The notes beneath the pieces were generated by a model. The model was given only the letters and a program-made list of their open reading frames with translations. It was not told the origin of the DNA and searched no databases. DNA of 64,000 nucleotides from Gordonibacter massiliensis (ex Traore et al. 2017). Lineage in GTDB: Bacteria; Actinomycetota; Coriobacteriia; Coriobacteriales; Eggerthellaceae. The stretch is from positions 2,352,168 through 2,416,167 of the forward strand of contig LT827128.1 in the NCBI GenBank assembly GCA_900170005.1, in the 5' to 3' direction. Below are positions 36,441 through 44,832 of this stretch, piece by piece (the first letter of the stretch is position 1; the number at the start of each line of letters is the position of its first letter). Made by a program: the position numbers and the translations under genes.

Positions 36441-37115
36441 TCACTCCAGGGACAGCAGCTCCTCCAACACGTCGACGTCGCGCGCGCATACCAGCGCGGC
36501 CAACGCCGCGAACGACGGGTAGAAAGAGCTTACCTTATCATAGGCGAGCAGCCGATCAGCGAACGATCCCACCCACACGAGCAGATGGTTTCGCAGGAAA
36601 TCGAGCTGGATGCGCGCGAGCTCCTCCACGCGGGCACCGTCATCCGCGGCATAGGCCTCGCCCATGCGATCCGCCAGCGCCTCCATGAACGCAAGCTCGA
36701 TGGCAAGGTGGTCGTCGGCCTCGTGCGGATAGCCGGCCGCCTGAAATCCGGCCGCCCGGTACGCCTCGCGCACAGCCAGCGTGCTCTTCTGGAACAGGAA
36801 CGGCTCGCCCGAGACGAACACCGACTCCCACGGCGGGGCCGGCAGCTTGCCCGGGCCGATGAGCAGCTTCGTGTGTTCGCTCCGCAGCCGTTCGAGCGCA
36901 TCGGGCCCTTCGGTCGCCAGCGCGGCAAGGCCGCGCTGCAACGTCGCGCCCTCTTCTCGCTCGTCATCGAGCAAGGCGCACTCGTCTTTGGTATGGGCAT
37001 CCGCGACGACGTCGAGAAACGCCTCGTCGGGTTCGGCCGCAAAGGCGCGGCTCAGATACGCATAGAGAAAATGGCGGTTGGCCAGCAGCAGGGCAACCGC
37101 TTCGTCGATAGCCAT
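36441..37115 (-). CDS. TorD/DmsD-type molybdoenzyme chaperone
   Basis: 224 residues from the ATG at 37113-37115 (GAGGAGA 9 nt upstream); an ATG 18 bp upstream has no site. All-helical, with the TorD-family core EHTKLLIGPGKLPAPPWESVFVSGEPFLFQKSTL and a later ELAFMEALADRMGEAY...FLRNHLLVWVGSFADRL. These chaperones bind the Tat signal of a molybdenum oxidoreductase and hold it until the cofactor is inserted. The client is clearly the Tat-exported molybdoenzyme encoded three genes up in the same operon. Confidence 0.9.
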   Translation of the reverse strand: MAIDEAVALLLANRHFLYAYLSRAFAAEPDEAFLDVVADAHTKDECALLDDEREEGATLQRGLAALATEGPDALERLRSEHTKLLIGPGKLPAPPWESVFVSGEPFLFQKSTLAVREAYRAAGFQAAGYPHEADDHLAIELAFMEALADRMGEAYAADDGARVEELARIQLDFLRNHLLVWVGSFADRLLAYDKVSSFYPSFAALAALVCARDVDVLEELLSLE

Positions 37116-37194
37116 AGGGGCACGTCTCCTCATCCGGGACGCAGGGCCGCAGCAAAGGGAGGGAGGGTTTTGCTGCGGCCCCTTGTCGGGAAAC

Positions 37195-37767
37195 TCAGAA
37201 GGTCAGAGGGGTGTATTCGGTTTCAAGAGCCACCGGCCTGGCTTGGATCGCCACCGAGGGCACCGTCTTGGGTTCGGGCAGGATGGCGATCTGGTTCACC
37301 GCGTCGGGATGGGCGGCGCGCAGCTCGTCGATGGGCCCGAACTCGAGCGCCCGCATGGGGCAGGCCGCCACGCAGGCCGGATTCTCGCCGTTCTCACGCA
37401 GCGGCTTGCACGCGTCGCACTTGTGCGTGCGCTTGAGGGACGGGATGTACTTCGGAACGCCGTAGGGACAGGCTTTCACGCAGTACTCGCACCCGATGCA
37501 CTTCTCGTCGTCGTGCTGCACCGTGCCGTCTTCCTCGTCGATGTACATGGCGGCGTTGGGGCATACCGCCACGCATTCCGGCTTCTCGCAATGGTTGCAC
37601 GAACCCGAATAATGGTAGGGGTGCACGTCGGGATAGGCCCCCGCCTCGTAATCGGTCGCCTGACGGAAGAATATGCCGGCCTCAAGGTCGTTTTTGTCCT
37701 TGCACGCAACCTGGCAGGTCCTGCAGCCGATGCAGGCTTCCATGTTGAAGTAAAATCCTTGCCTCAT
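37195..37767 (-). CDS. DmsB-like four-cluster ferredoxin subunit
   Basis: 190 residues with about sixteen Cys in four [4Fe-4S] motifs: CIGCRTCQVAC (residues 12-22), CNHCEKPECVAVCP, CIGCEYCVKACP and CDACKPLRENGENPACVAACP. This is the DmsB/NrfC electron-transfer subunit. It has no Tat signal of its own and would be carried out with its partner, the large subunit encoded 15 bp upstream. No NrfD/DmsC-type membrane anchor gene is present in the operon, so its electron donor is not evident. Confidence 0.92.
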   Translation of the reverse strand: MRQGFYFNMEACIGCRTCQVACKDKNDLEAGIFFRQATDYEAGAYPDVHPYHYSGSCNHCEKPECVAVCPNAAMYIDEEDGTVQHDDEKCIGCEYCVKACPYGVPKYIPSLKRTHKCDACKPLRENGENPACVAACPMRALEFGPIDELRAAHPDAVNQIAILPEPKTVPSVAIQARPVALETEYTPLTF

Positions 37768-37782
37768 CTTCAGTCACCCTCT

Positions 37783-40410
37783 CTAGTTCTGCGCCGCGGG
37801 AATACGCGCGGGCAATTCGGCATCCGGCGTCAGGGCTTCGTTGTATTTCTCGATGTTGCAGATGCAGGTGTTCCAGCCCGAAACGCCTTGGCCCGACTGG
37901 ATCTGGCCGGTGAGGATGTTGTCCGAACCGGCTCGGTCGATACCGGTCGACTCGTCCATATCCACCCAAGCGCCATGGGGCAGGCCGACAACGCCGGGTA
38001 TGAAGCGGTTGCTGAGGCTGGCCACGCGCAGGCATTTGCCATGGGGGCTCGTCAGCAGCACGGTGTCGCCGTCGGCGATCCCCTTCGCCTTCGCGTCTTC
38101 GGCATTCAAGAACACCGGATTGTGCCAGGTTTCGCGCAGCCAGGACACGTTGTCGAACACGGTGTGGGAACGGCGGAGGTAATGGGGGTTGTAAAGCTGG
38201 AAGGGATAGTCGCCCTTGACGCCTCCGGCGAAGTCCTTGAGCGTGGCTTCATAGCCCTCTTGCGGCGGGATGTAGGTGGGAATGGCCTCGATCTTGCTGT
38301 AGCCGATGGCGTTGATGGAGTCGCGCAGGGTCTTGGAGTATATCTCCTGCTTCCCGCTTGCGGTTTCAAGCGGGTTCGCCACCGGGTCGGCCACGAACTT
38401 CTCGTAGGCGATGGATCCGTAGCCGTCGCCTTCGCTGCGGGGTATCTGGTAGATGCCCGTTTCGATGAGCTCCTTCATCGCGATGGCGCCCTCTTGCGGC
38501 TCGCCTTCGCAACCCCACTCGGCGATATCGTCTGCGGTTATCGTGACCAGCTTACCCTTCTCGCCGGCCTCGTTCACGACGTAAGCGTCCACGAACTGGT
38601 TGAACAGCCGCTGCTTCACGTCTATCGGGTACACTTCCTGCGGGTCGAGTCCCAAACGCTTCCCGATTTCCGTGGCGATCTCCTCGTCGGACAGACACTC
38701 GTACATGCGGTCGATGACCTTCGAATGGTAGATCAGGGCTTCGCGGTTGCCCTGCAGAAAGCCGCCTTCCTTCTCCCAATACGATTCGATGGGAAGCACG
38801 ATGTCCGAGTAGTTCGCGTTCGTCGTCATGAACAGCGAGTGCGTCACCACGAGGTCGACCTTGCGATGGGCCTCGATGCCCTTCGTCTGCCCCTCGATGG
38901 TTTGCAGCTTGGCGTTCATGCTGTCGTGGTAGATGAGCTTGATGTCCACGTCGCGCGCCTCGCCGGGCACCTTTTTGGTGGAAGCGCCGGCGTAGGTGTA
39001 CGATCCGTCCGCAATGGCGTTCCAGAGCTCGGTGTCGTTGATGTTCTCCGTGCCCGCAAGCGGGTTCTTGATCGAGGGAAGGCCGTCTTTGCCGGCTCCC
39101 ACCAGATAAGCGCCGCCGCTGAAGGAGCGGGAGTGGCACGAAAGGCCGCACATATGCCCCGACTTGCCGAAATGCCCGCCCATGGCGCCCAGCGTCATGA
39201 CGAGCTGGGGAAGGCAATCCGCGTTGTGCGTGCGGGCGGACGCCCATGCCAGCAAGATGCTGACCTTGTTGTCCTTGCCGACGAGCTCGGCCAAGTACCG
39301 GATGTTCTCGGGGCTGGCGCCGCATATGTTCGAAGCCCATTCCGGCGTCTTCGGGGTGCCGTCGTACGTTCCCAGCACGTAGTCTTTGAAGTTCCCTTGA
39401 GGGTCTTCGCCCTCGGGCATGTGGTCCGCGTCGAAACCGACGGTATGGGTGTTAAGGTAATCCCAGTCGATCAGCTGCTTCTCCGCGTCCATCTCGAGCA
39501 TGGCGTTGGCGATGCCCAGGAACAGCGCCATGTCGGTCGAGGGGCGGCAGGGAATCCATTCGGCGTCGACAAGGGCGTACGAGTCGTTGTAGAAGGGGTC
39601 GACGGCCACGAACTTCGCGCCCGCCTTCTTGATCTGGAGCAGGTGGTACGCCGGGTTGCCGGCGGACGACCATGCGGGGTTCGTGCCGAACATCACCACC
39701 GTGTCGCTGTTGCGCATGTCCAAACGGTCGTTGATGCCCTCGTCGGGCTGCGGGGAAATGCCCACCACGCCCGGCGTGTAGGTCCAAGCGCCGCGCGACG
39801 TGGTGCCCCAGTGACCGATGTACCCGCCGTACAGGCTCAGGAACTTGGAGACCTCGCCACCATCGGCGAACAGCGCGCGGTTGCCGTGCTGGTCGACGAT
39901 GCGCTTGACCTCGTCGGCAATGTAATCGTAAGCCTGGTCCCAGCTGATGCGCTCCCACTCGTCTTTGCCGCGCAGGTCGCCGTGGGCGTTTTCTCCGCCG
40001 CCCGGCTGCCAGCTCTTGCGCTTCATGGGGTACTTCAGACGGTCGGCCGCAAGCACGTGGTTGCGCTGCGCGCGGCCGCGCACGCACGCCCTTTGCTGCG
40101 GGTAGTCGGGAGAGTCCTCGTGCGTGTCGTCGGTCTTCTGACGAACGACGACGCCGTCTTTCACCAGCACTTTGTTGAGGCACCGACCGCCGCAGTTGTG
40201 CCAGCACGCCGCCGTCACCCATTGGCCGTCGGTGATGTTCCGTGTAACGACTTCGGGCTGGTCGTCCTTCTTCTCCGGCTTCTCCTTGGCGGCGCATCCC
40301 ACCAAGCCTCCGCCTACGGCTAGCGCGGCCGTGGCCGCGGCGCCCGCCTTGACGAATCCCCTTCGGCTCATCGTCGAAGACTGCCGAACCTTCTCCACGT
40401 AGTTCGCCAT
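37783..40410 (-). CDS. Tat-exported molybdopterin oxidoreductase, DMSO-reductase (DmsA) type, putative lipoprotein
   Basis: 875 residues from the second of two adjacent ATGs (40408-40410), 4 nt after AGGAGG; the first ATG is only 1 nt after it. Twin-arginine signal SRRGFVK at residues 15-21, then LVGC with Cys39 in a good lipobox. N-terminal Fe-S motif ACWHNCGGRC...QQRAC (four Cys), then the usual MGD-binding domains, ending with LTSPHGKCLRVASLSNRFIPGVVGLPHGAW. The substrate cannot be read from the sequence (DMSO/TMAO, sulfoxide or another). First gene of an operon with ferredoxin, TorD-type chaperone, haem-type kinase and regulator. Confidence 0.92.
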   Translation of the reverse strand: MANYVEKVRQSSTMSRRGFVKAGAAATAALAVGGGLVGCAAKEKPEKKDDQPEVVTRNITDGQWVTAACWHNCGGRCLNKVLVKDGVVVRQKTDDTHEDSPDYPQQRACVRGRAQRNHVLAADRLKYPMKRKSWQPGGGENAHGDLRGKDEWERISWDQAYDYIADEVKRIVDQHGNRALFADGGEVSKFLSLYGGYIGHWGTTSRGAWTYTPGVVGISPQPDEGINDRLDMRNSDTVVMFGTNPAWSSAGNPAYHLLQIKKAGAKFVAVDPFYNDSYALVDAEWIPCRPSTDMALFLGIANAMLEMDAEKQLIDWDYLNTHTVGFDADHMPEGEDPQGNFKDYVLGTYDGTPKTPEWASNICGASPENIRYLAELVGKDNKVSILLAWASARTHNADCLPQLVMTLGAMGGHFGKSGHMCGLSCHSRSFSGGAYLVGAGKDGLPSIKNPLAGTENINDTELWNAIADGSYTYAGASTKKVPGEARDVDIKLIYHDSMNAKLQTIEGQTKGIEAHRKVDLVVTHSLFMTTNANYSDIVLPIESYWEKEGGFLQGNREALIYHSKVIDRMYECLSDEEIATEIGKRLGLDPQEVYPIDVKQRLFNQFVDAYVVNEAGEKGKLVTITADDIAEWGCEGEPQEGAIAMKELIETGIYQIPRSEGDGYGSIAYEKFVADPVANPLETASGKQEIYSKTLRDSINAIGYSKIEAIPTYIPPQEGYEATLKDFAGGVKGDYPFQLYNPHYLRRSHTVFDNVSWLRETWHNPVFLNAEDAKAKGIADGDTVLLTSPHGKCLRVASLSNRFIPGVVGLPHGAWVDMDESTGIDRAGSDNILTGQIQSGQGVSGWNTCICNIEKYNEALTPDAELPARIPAAQN

Positions 40411-40447
40411 CATTCCTCCTCTTGCTTGAATCTCCCCCTAGAGAATC

Positions 40448-40536
40448 GACACGTTCCGTGTCTACCTGCGAGATTACAAACTTGAAACATTAATAGCAAT
40501 GCTCGCCACCTTGAATGTTTCTTAAGAAGATGTTTC
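40448..40536 (-). promoter_or_regulatory. Promoter and operator of the molybdoenzyme operon
   Basis: On the minus strand, a -35 TTGCTA (40494-40499) and a -10 TAATCT (40471-40476) are 17 bp apart. Upstream are two direct repeats of GAAACAT (40515-40521 and 40530-40536) spaced 15 bp start to start, the layout of OmpR-type activator boxes. At the expected start of the transcript is a perfect dyad GACACG-gaa-CGTGTC (40448-40462). This reading is by eye. The operon's own response regulator is the natural binder. Confidence 0.55.
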
Positions 40537-40581
40537 CCGATTATTAATGAGAAACCTGCTCGTAGTTTGCCCGAGCACGAA

Positions 40582-40606
40582 AAAGCGGGCCGTAAAGGCC
40601 CGCTTT
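40582..40606 (-). terminator. Terminator of the Pro/Gln-rich membrane protein gene
   Basis: Perfect 10-bp stem AAAGCGGGCC/GGCCCGCTTT with a 5-nt loop, followed on the minus strand by a T-run. Separates the gene ending at 40654 from the molybdoenzyme promoter. Confidence 0.85.
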
Positions 40607-40653
40607 CACCGCATGCGAGGCTGCCGGCAGGCAGCCTGCTCGAACGGACGAGG

Positions 40654-41733
40654 TTAGATCGTGCCGAACAGATACTCCACCTCGTCGGCCCACGAGTCCT
40701 CGTCGACGGTCCACGTGCCGTCCTTCTTGGTCAAGTCGAGGCTGACGTAGTTGTCGGTCATGTCCGCGGTTTTGGCCATGGCGGCGTTGAACAGCTCGCC
40801 GAGCTTGGCCTTCACGGCGGCTTCGTCCATGGAGCCGGCCTCGACGGAGTTGGCGAAAGCCTGCGCGTCGGTCATGAACGTGGACGCGAAGGCGTACGCG
40901 TCGCGCATGGTCACGTCGGCGTACACGGTTCCCGTGCCGTCGCTGTACGTGTAAGCGCCGTCGAGCTCGTAATCGAAATCGGCGAGCAGCCACTGGGCGA
41001 ACGCCGCAGGGTCGACGCCCAGCTCGGAGAGGCTGTAGCCGGAGCTGGCCGAGAACTCGGTGTCGAGGTCGGTCGCGAGCTTCTGCACGAACGCCGCATC
41101 TTTGTTCTTCAGCTTGTCGAGCTCGGTTTGCACCGCCGCTTCAGCCTGCTTCTCGTCTTCGGTCTTCTCGAAGTACGAGCTCGCATCCGAGTACGAGGAG
41201 CCGTTGTTCGTCACCGAAACCGCATCGGGGTGGGCGGCCACATAGGCGAGCGCGCCGAACCCGATGACCAGGTACAAAATGAACGCGAGCACGGACAGCA
41301 CGATGCCGATGATGCCGCACACTTTGCCGCCCGTGGCCTTGCCGTCCTTGCCGGCTTCCTTCACGGCCTTCACCGCGAGCACGATGGCGACGATACCCAG
41401 GATGATACTGGGAAGGATGGTCCCAGACAGCAAGATGGCGAAGATGCCGCACACCAGCGCGGCCGTAGCCTTGCCGCTTTTGGCCGGAGGCTGCTGGTAG
41501 TAGCCGGGCATGGGCTGGCCGTACGGGTTCACCGGCTGGCCGTTGAGGCTCACGGGCTGACCGGGCGCCGTCGGCTGCTGGGGTTGCGCGTAAGGCGATG
41601 CGGGCGGTTGCTGCCCCGGCGCAGGAGGAGGCGGCGTAGGCGACGAGTAGGGCGTGCCGGTCGGCTCGGGCTGCTGAGGCTGGGGAGCATCGGGCATGGG
41701 AGTGGGCTGGTCTTGGTTGTCTGCCACGATCAT
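40654..41733 (-). CDS. Membrane protein with Pro/Gln-rich N-terminus and DUF4190-like helices
   Basis: 359 residues from the ATG at 41731-41733; a GTG 6 bp on (41727) is 7 nt closer to ideal spacing from AGAGAGG and could be the true start. Residues ~1-80 are Pro/Gln/Tyr-rich (PQPQQPEPTGTPYSS, GQPMPGYYQQPP). Two or three hydrophobic segments follow (AALVCGIFAILLSGTILPSIILGIVAIVLA, VCGIIGIVLSVLAFILYLVIGFG), as in DUF4190 proteins. The C-terminal ~190 residues are soluble and probably extracellular, acidic, without Cys, with a DUF5105/lipoprotein-like feel. Function unknown. Single gene with its own terminator. Confidence 0.75.
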   Translation of the reverse strand: MIVADNQDQPTPMPDAPQPQQPEPTGTPYSSPTPPPPAPGQQPPASPYAQPQQPTAPGQPVSLNGQPVNPYGQPMPGYYQQPPAKSGKATAALVCGIFAILLSGTILPSIILGIVAIVLAVKAVKEAGKDGKATGGKVCGIIGIVLSVLAFILYLVIGFGALAYVAAHPDAVSVTNNGSSYSDASSYFEKTEDEKQAEAAVQTELDKLKNKDAAFVQKLATDLDTEFSASSGYSLSELGVDPAAFAQWLLADFDYELDGAYTYSDGTGTVYADVTMRDAYAFASTFMTDAQAFANSVEAGSMDEAAVKAKLGELFNAAMAKTADMTDNYVSLDLTKKDGTWTVDEDSWADEVEYLFGTI

Positions 41734-41794
41734 TCCTCTCTGGTTAGGTGCATGGTTAATCAATACCTTGCCACTATACTATAGAGAAGAAAAG

Positions 41795-41819
41795 GACCGG
41801 CTCGAAAATCGAGCCGGTC
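41795..41819 (-). terminator. Terminator of cydAB
   Basis: Perfect 11-bp stem (41795-41805 with 41809-41819) with a 3-nt loop, followed on the minus strand by CCTTTTCTTC, 115 bp after the cydB stop. Confidence 0.8.
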
Positions 41820-41933
41820 TTGGAGTTTCGCGTATTTTGTTACTTTTGCAACGATCGTACCCCAAGGCGTCGCCGCCGAGGTTCGCGGGAAACGCGGTTC
41901 GCCGACACGTCGCCGGCGAGCCGCGTCGACCGC

Positions 41934-42971
41934 CTAGTAATGGGCCAGATCGTCGTCGGTCACGCGCCCGCGGAACGTGCGGTAGATGATCACATGGTAC
42001 ACCAGCACCAACGGCAGGCCCACGCACGTGATGACGGTCATCCACATGAGCGAGAGCTCGGACGAAGCGGCGCTCATAAGCGTGATGGAAGGCCCGATGC
42101 TGTCGGCAGAGGCGACCACCAGGTTCGGGAACATGGACGCGGCCAGCAAGCCCACCAGAACGAACGCCGACACCGACTGCCCGAGGAACGCTCCCTTGTC
42201 GCAGTCCTTCTTCTTCGCCAACACGATGGACGCCACGATGCCGGCAACGAACAGGATGGCGAACAACCAGCGCGCCACGCCCAGCAACGGCTCCATGTCG
42301 GGCTGGATGACGAAGTGGCCGTACACCGACACGCACAGGAACAGCACCAGCGCCACAATCTGCAGCGGCATGCGCAGCTTGGCCGCACGCGCCTGCAAAT
42401 CGGACGGCTTCGGAGCCTTGAGCGCGATCCACGTGGTGCCCGCCGCCATGAACATGGCCAGGCCCAAAAGCCCGCACAGCAGCGTGAACGGGGTGATGAG
42501 GCCCAGCAGCGGCATACCGTTGTAGTTGCCCGCCGCGTCCATGGGAATGCCCGCGTAGATGTTGCCCACGGCCACGCCCAGCAGCAGCGCAGGCAAGAGC
42601 GATCCCACGAAGAAGCAGCCGTCCCACACCTTGCCGTACTTTTTGTCGTGCCCGCGGTACTCGAGCGAGACCGCGCGCACGATCAAGCCGAACAGCACCA
42701 GCATGACCGCCAGGTAGAACCCGGAGAACGTGGTGGCGTAGGCGGGCGCGAACGCCGCGAACAGCGCACCGCCTGCCGTGAGCAGCCACACCTCGTTGCC
42801 GTCCCACACCGGTCCGATGCTCCGGCGCACCACGGCCTTGTCATGGTCGTTTTTCGCCACGAACGGGTACAGCACGCCCGCGCCCAAGTCGAACCCGTCG
42901 AGCACGAAGTAACCGGCGATGAGCACGAAGATCAGGAAGAACCACAGCACGTTGAAGAAAGTCATATCCAC
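41934..42971 (-). CDS. cydB: Cytochrome bd ubiquinol oxidase subunit II
   Basis: 345 residues, full length, with eight or nine hydrophobic segments. Conserved family stretches: LIAGYFVLDGFDLGAGVL at the N-terminus, VRRSIGPVWDGNEVWLLTAGGALFAAFAP, and RAVSLEYRG. With CydA it reduces O2 to water using quinol and adds to the proton gradient. In a strict or aero-intolerant anaerobe it mainly removes oxygen. It lies 2 bp after cydA, and the cydCD genes are not beside it. Confidence 0.96.
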   Translation of the reverse strand: MDMTFFNVLWFFLIFVLIAGYFVLDGFDLGAGVLYPFVAKNDHDKAVVRRSIGPVWDGNEVWLLTAGGALFAAFAPAYATTFSGFYLAVMLVLFGLIVRAVSLEYRGHDKKYGKVWDGCFFVGSLLPALLLGVAVGNIYAGIPMDAAGNYNGMPLLGLITPFTLLCGLLGLAMFMAAGTTWIALKAPKPSDLQARAAKLRMPLQIVALVLFLCVSVYGHFVIQPDMEPLLGVARWLFAILFVAGIVASIVLAKKKDCDKGAFLGQSVSAFVLVGLLAASMFPNLVVASADSIGPSITLMSAASSELSLMWMTVITCVGLPLVLVYHVIIYRTFRGRVTDDDLAHY

Positions 42972-42973
42972 GG

Positions 42974-44455
42974 CTACTCACCGCCCTTCACAACAGCGAC
43001 GTCGTCCACGGGAGCGAACCCGGGCACCGCTTCCCGCCGCTTGGCCTCGTCGTCGCTGGCAGCTTCGGCATCCGTCGCCTTCACGACGGGGCCCTCCTTG
43101 ATGAAACGTCCCATGACGCGCGCCCATGCGAAGATCAGGAACACGTACACCAGGAAGAACAGCACCATGGTGATGAGCAGCTCGGGCGACGACACCGACG
43201 CGGACGCCGCGTCGTTCGTGGCCAGGGCCACGCCTTCGGGGCCGGTGGCCGACGGGTAGACCACCCACGGCTGGCGCCCCATCTCCGCCGTGAACCAACC
43301 GGTCTGGATGGCGATGAGCGGGAACACGGGCGATATGACCACGAGCCGCTGCAGCCACTTCATGTTCTTGATGGAACCGCCCTTGCGGAACGAGAACACG
43401 ATGGCCAGAATGGCCGTGATCATGATGAGGCCGTACATCATGACCATGAGGTGGTACGTCTGGAACACGAAGCCCACCGGCGCCGTCTCAGGATCGAGCG
43501 CGCCGTACTGCTCCGTTTCGGAAAGCGAGTTCAAACCCTGGAACTCGGTGTCCCACGTGCCGGTGGCCAGGAAGCTGGTGCCGCCGGGAATGGCGAACGG
43601 GGTGATGACCTTTTGGTTCTCCTCGTCGACCCAGCCGAACAGGTAGAGCGGCGGAACCTCGTCGTCGTACATGCCTTCCATCATGGCCAGCTTCGTGGGC
43701 TGCTCTTCGGACACCACCACGGCCGACGCGTGCGCCGTGAAGATCATCACGCAGCTGGTGACGATGCCCACCACGGCACCGACGCGCATCGTTTTCATGG
43801 CGAAGTCGGAATGCTTGCCCTTGAGCAGGTACCAGGCGCCCACGGCCATGGCCACGAACGCGCCCATGATGAGCAGCGCTACGACCACGTGGCCGTAGCG
43901 GGCCATGAGCGACGGGTTGAACGCCGCGCCTAGGAAGTCGGTGATGACGGCCTTCGAGCCGTCGGCGGACAGCTCGGCTCCGGCCGGCGTCTGCATCCAC
44001 GAGTTGGCAATGAGGATCCACAGCGCGCTCAGACACGAGCCGAACCACACGAGCCATGCGCTCACCAGGTAGAACTTCGGCGACACGGTCTTGCGGCCGA
44101 ATAGCAGGATTCCCAAGAACACCGATTCCAGGAAGAAGGCCAGCAGGGCCTCGGCCGCCAGCGGCGCTCCGAAGATGTCGCCCACGAAGCGGGAATAGTC
44201 GGCCCAGTTCGTCCCGAAGGAGAACTCCATCGTGATGCCCGTGGCCACGCCGATCACGAACGTCGCGGTGAAGATCTTCACCCAGAATTTGGTGGCCGCC
44301 GCGTCCTTCTCGTTGCGCGAGCGGTAGTACCTGGTTTCGTTGATGGCTAGGATCAGTCCCAAACCGATGGTCAGCGGCACGAAGAAGAAGTGATAAGCCG
44401 CCGTCAAGGCGAACTGAATTCGCGCCAGCATCACTGGATCGGAAAAGACATCCAT
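42974..44455 (-). CDS. cydA: Cytochrome bd ubiquinol oxidase subunit I
   Basis: 493 residues. Features of subunit I are visible: ARIQFALTAAYHFFFVPLTIGLG with the b595-ligand His, EFSFGTNWADYSRFVGDIFGAPLAAEALLAFFLESVFLG with the conserved Glu residues, and IQTGWFTAEMGRQPWVVYP near the C-terminus. At this length it belongs to the short-Q-loop type. First gene of cydAB. The 377-bp gap upstream holds a dyad at 44518-44542. Confidence 0.96.
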   Translation of the reverse strand: MDVFSDPVMLARIQFALTAAYHFFFVPLTIGLGLILAINETRYYRSRNEKDAAATKFWVKIFTATFVIGVATGITMEFSFGTNWADYSRFVGDIFGAPLAAEALLAFFLESVFLGILLFGRKTVSPKFYLVSAWLVWFGSCLSALWILIANSWMQTPAGAELSADGSKAVITDFLGAAFNPSLMARYGHVVVALLIMGAFVAMAVGAWYLLKGKHSDFAMKTMRVGAVVGIVTSCVMIFTAHASAVVVSEEQPTKLAMMEGMYDDEVPPLYLFGWVDEENQKVITPFAIPGGTSFLATGTWDTEFQGLNSLSETEQYGALDPETAPVGFVFQTYHLMVMMYGLIMITAILAIVFSFRKGGSIKNMKWLQRLVVISPVFPLIAIQTGWFTAEMGRQPWVVYPSATGPEGVALATNDAASASVSSPELLITMVLFFLVYVFLIFAWARVMGRFIKEGPVVKATDAEAASDDEAKRREAVPGFAPVDDVAVVKGGE

Positions 44456-44832
44456 GGCACACCCCCTTACATCTCTCGCCTTGCCCTCCGCGCCGCACGT
44501 TTCATGCGACGCGCTATAATTGCTACCATTTTAGCACCAATTAAACAGAAATGCTACGAGCGAGCGCTATATTTTCCCCTTCGCCTTCTTCGGCCGTTTT
44601 TCGGCTGTCTCGAAGCCCGTTACCCCATGGTAAGCGGCCTGAGCAAAACGCGCCGATTTCGATACAAAAACGTTGACCGTCAAGCCTCGTGTTTCAACGA
44701 AACGCCGCCGCGGCGGCCCTTTCGCCCCGCGTTGGTGTCGCGAGATCGGGCGTCCACGTCGCTCGCCCAAAATCTAGCAGATGAGAGCGCGGTACCGGCT
44801 ATACTTCACGAAGATCGACATTGGAGGTTCCC
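44456..44832. promoter_or_regulatory. Divergent gap between cydA and the surface protease gene
   Basis: 377 bp with no gene. Within it, AATTGCTA...TAGCACCAATT (44518-44542) is an imperfect dyad just upstream of cydA that overlaps minus-strand promoter-like elements (TTGGTG, 44535-44540; TATAGC, 44514-44519). A redox or oxygen regulator is possible, but the site matches neither the Rex nor the FNR consensus. I see no clear plus-strand promoter. Confidence 0.35.

Noticed and set aside
44518-44542. Rex or FNR site upstream of cydA
   Set aside because: A dyad is present, but it does not fit the consensus of either regulator, so it is reported only as a possible operator.
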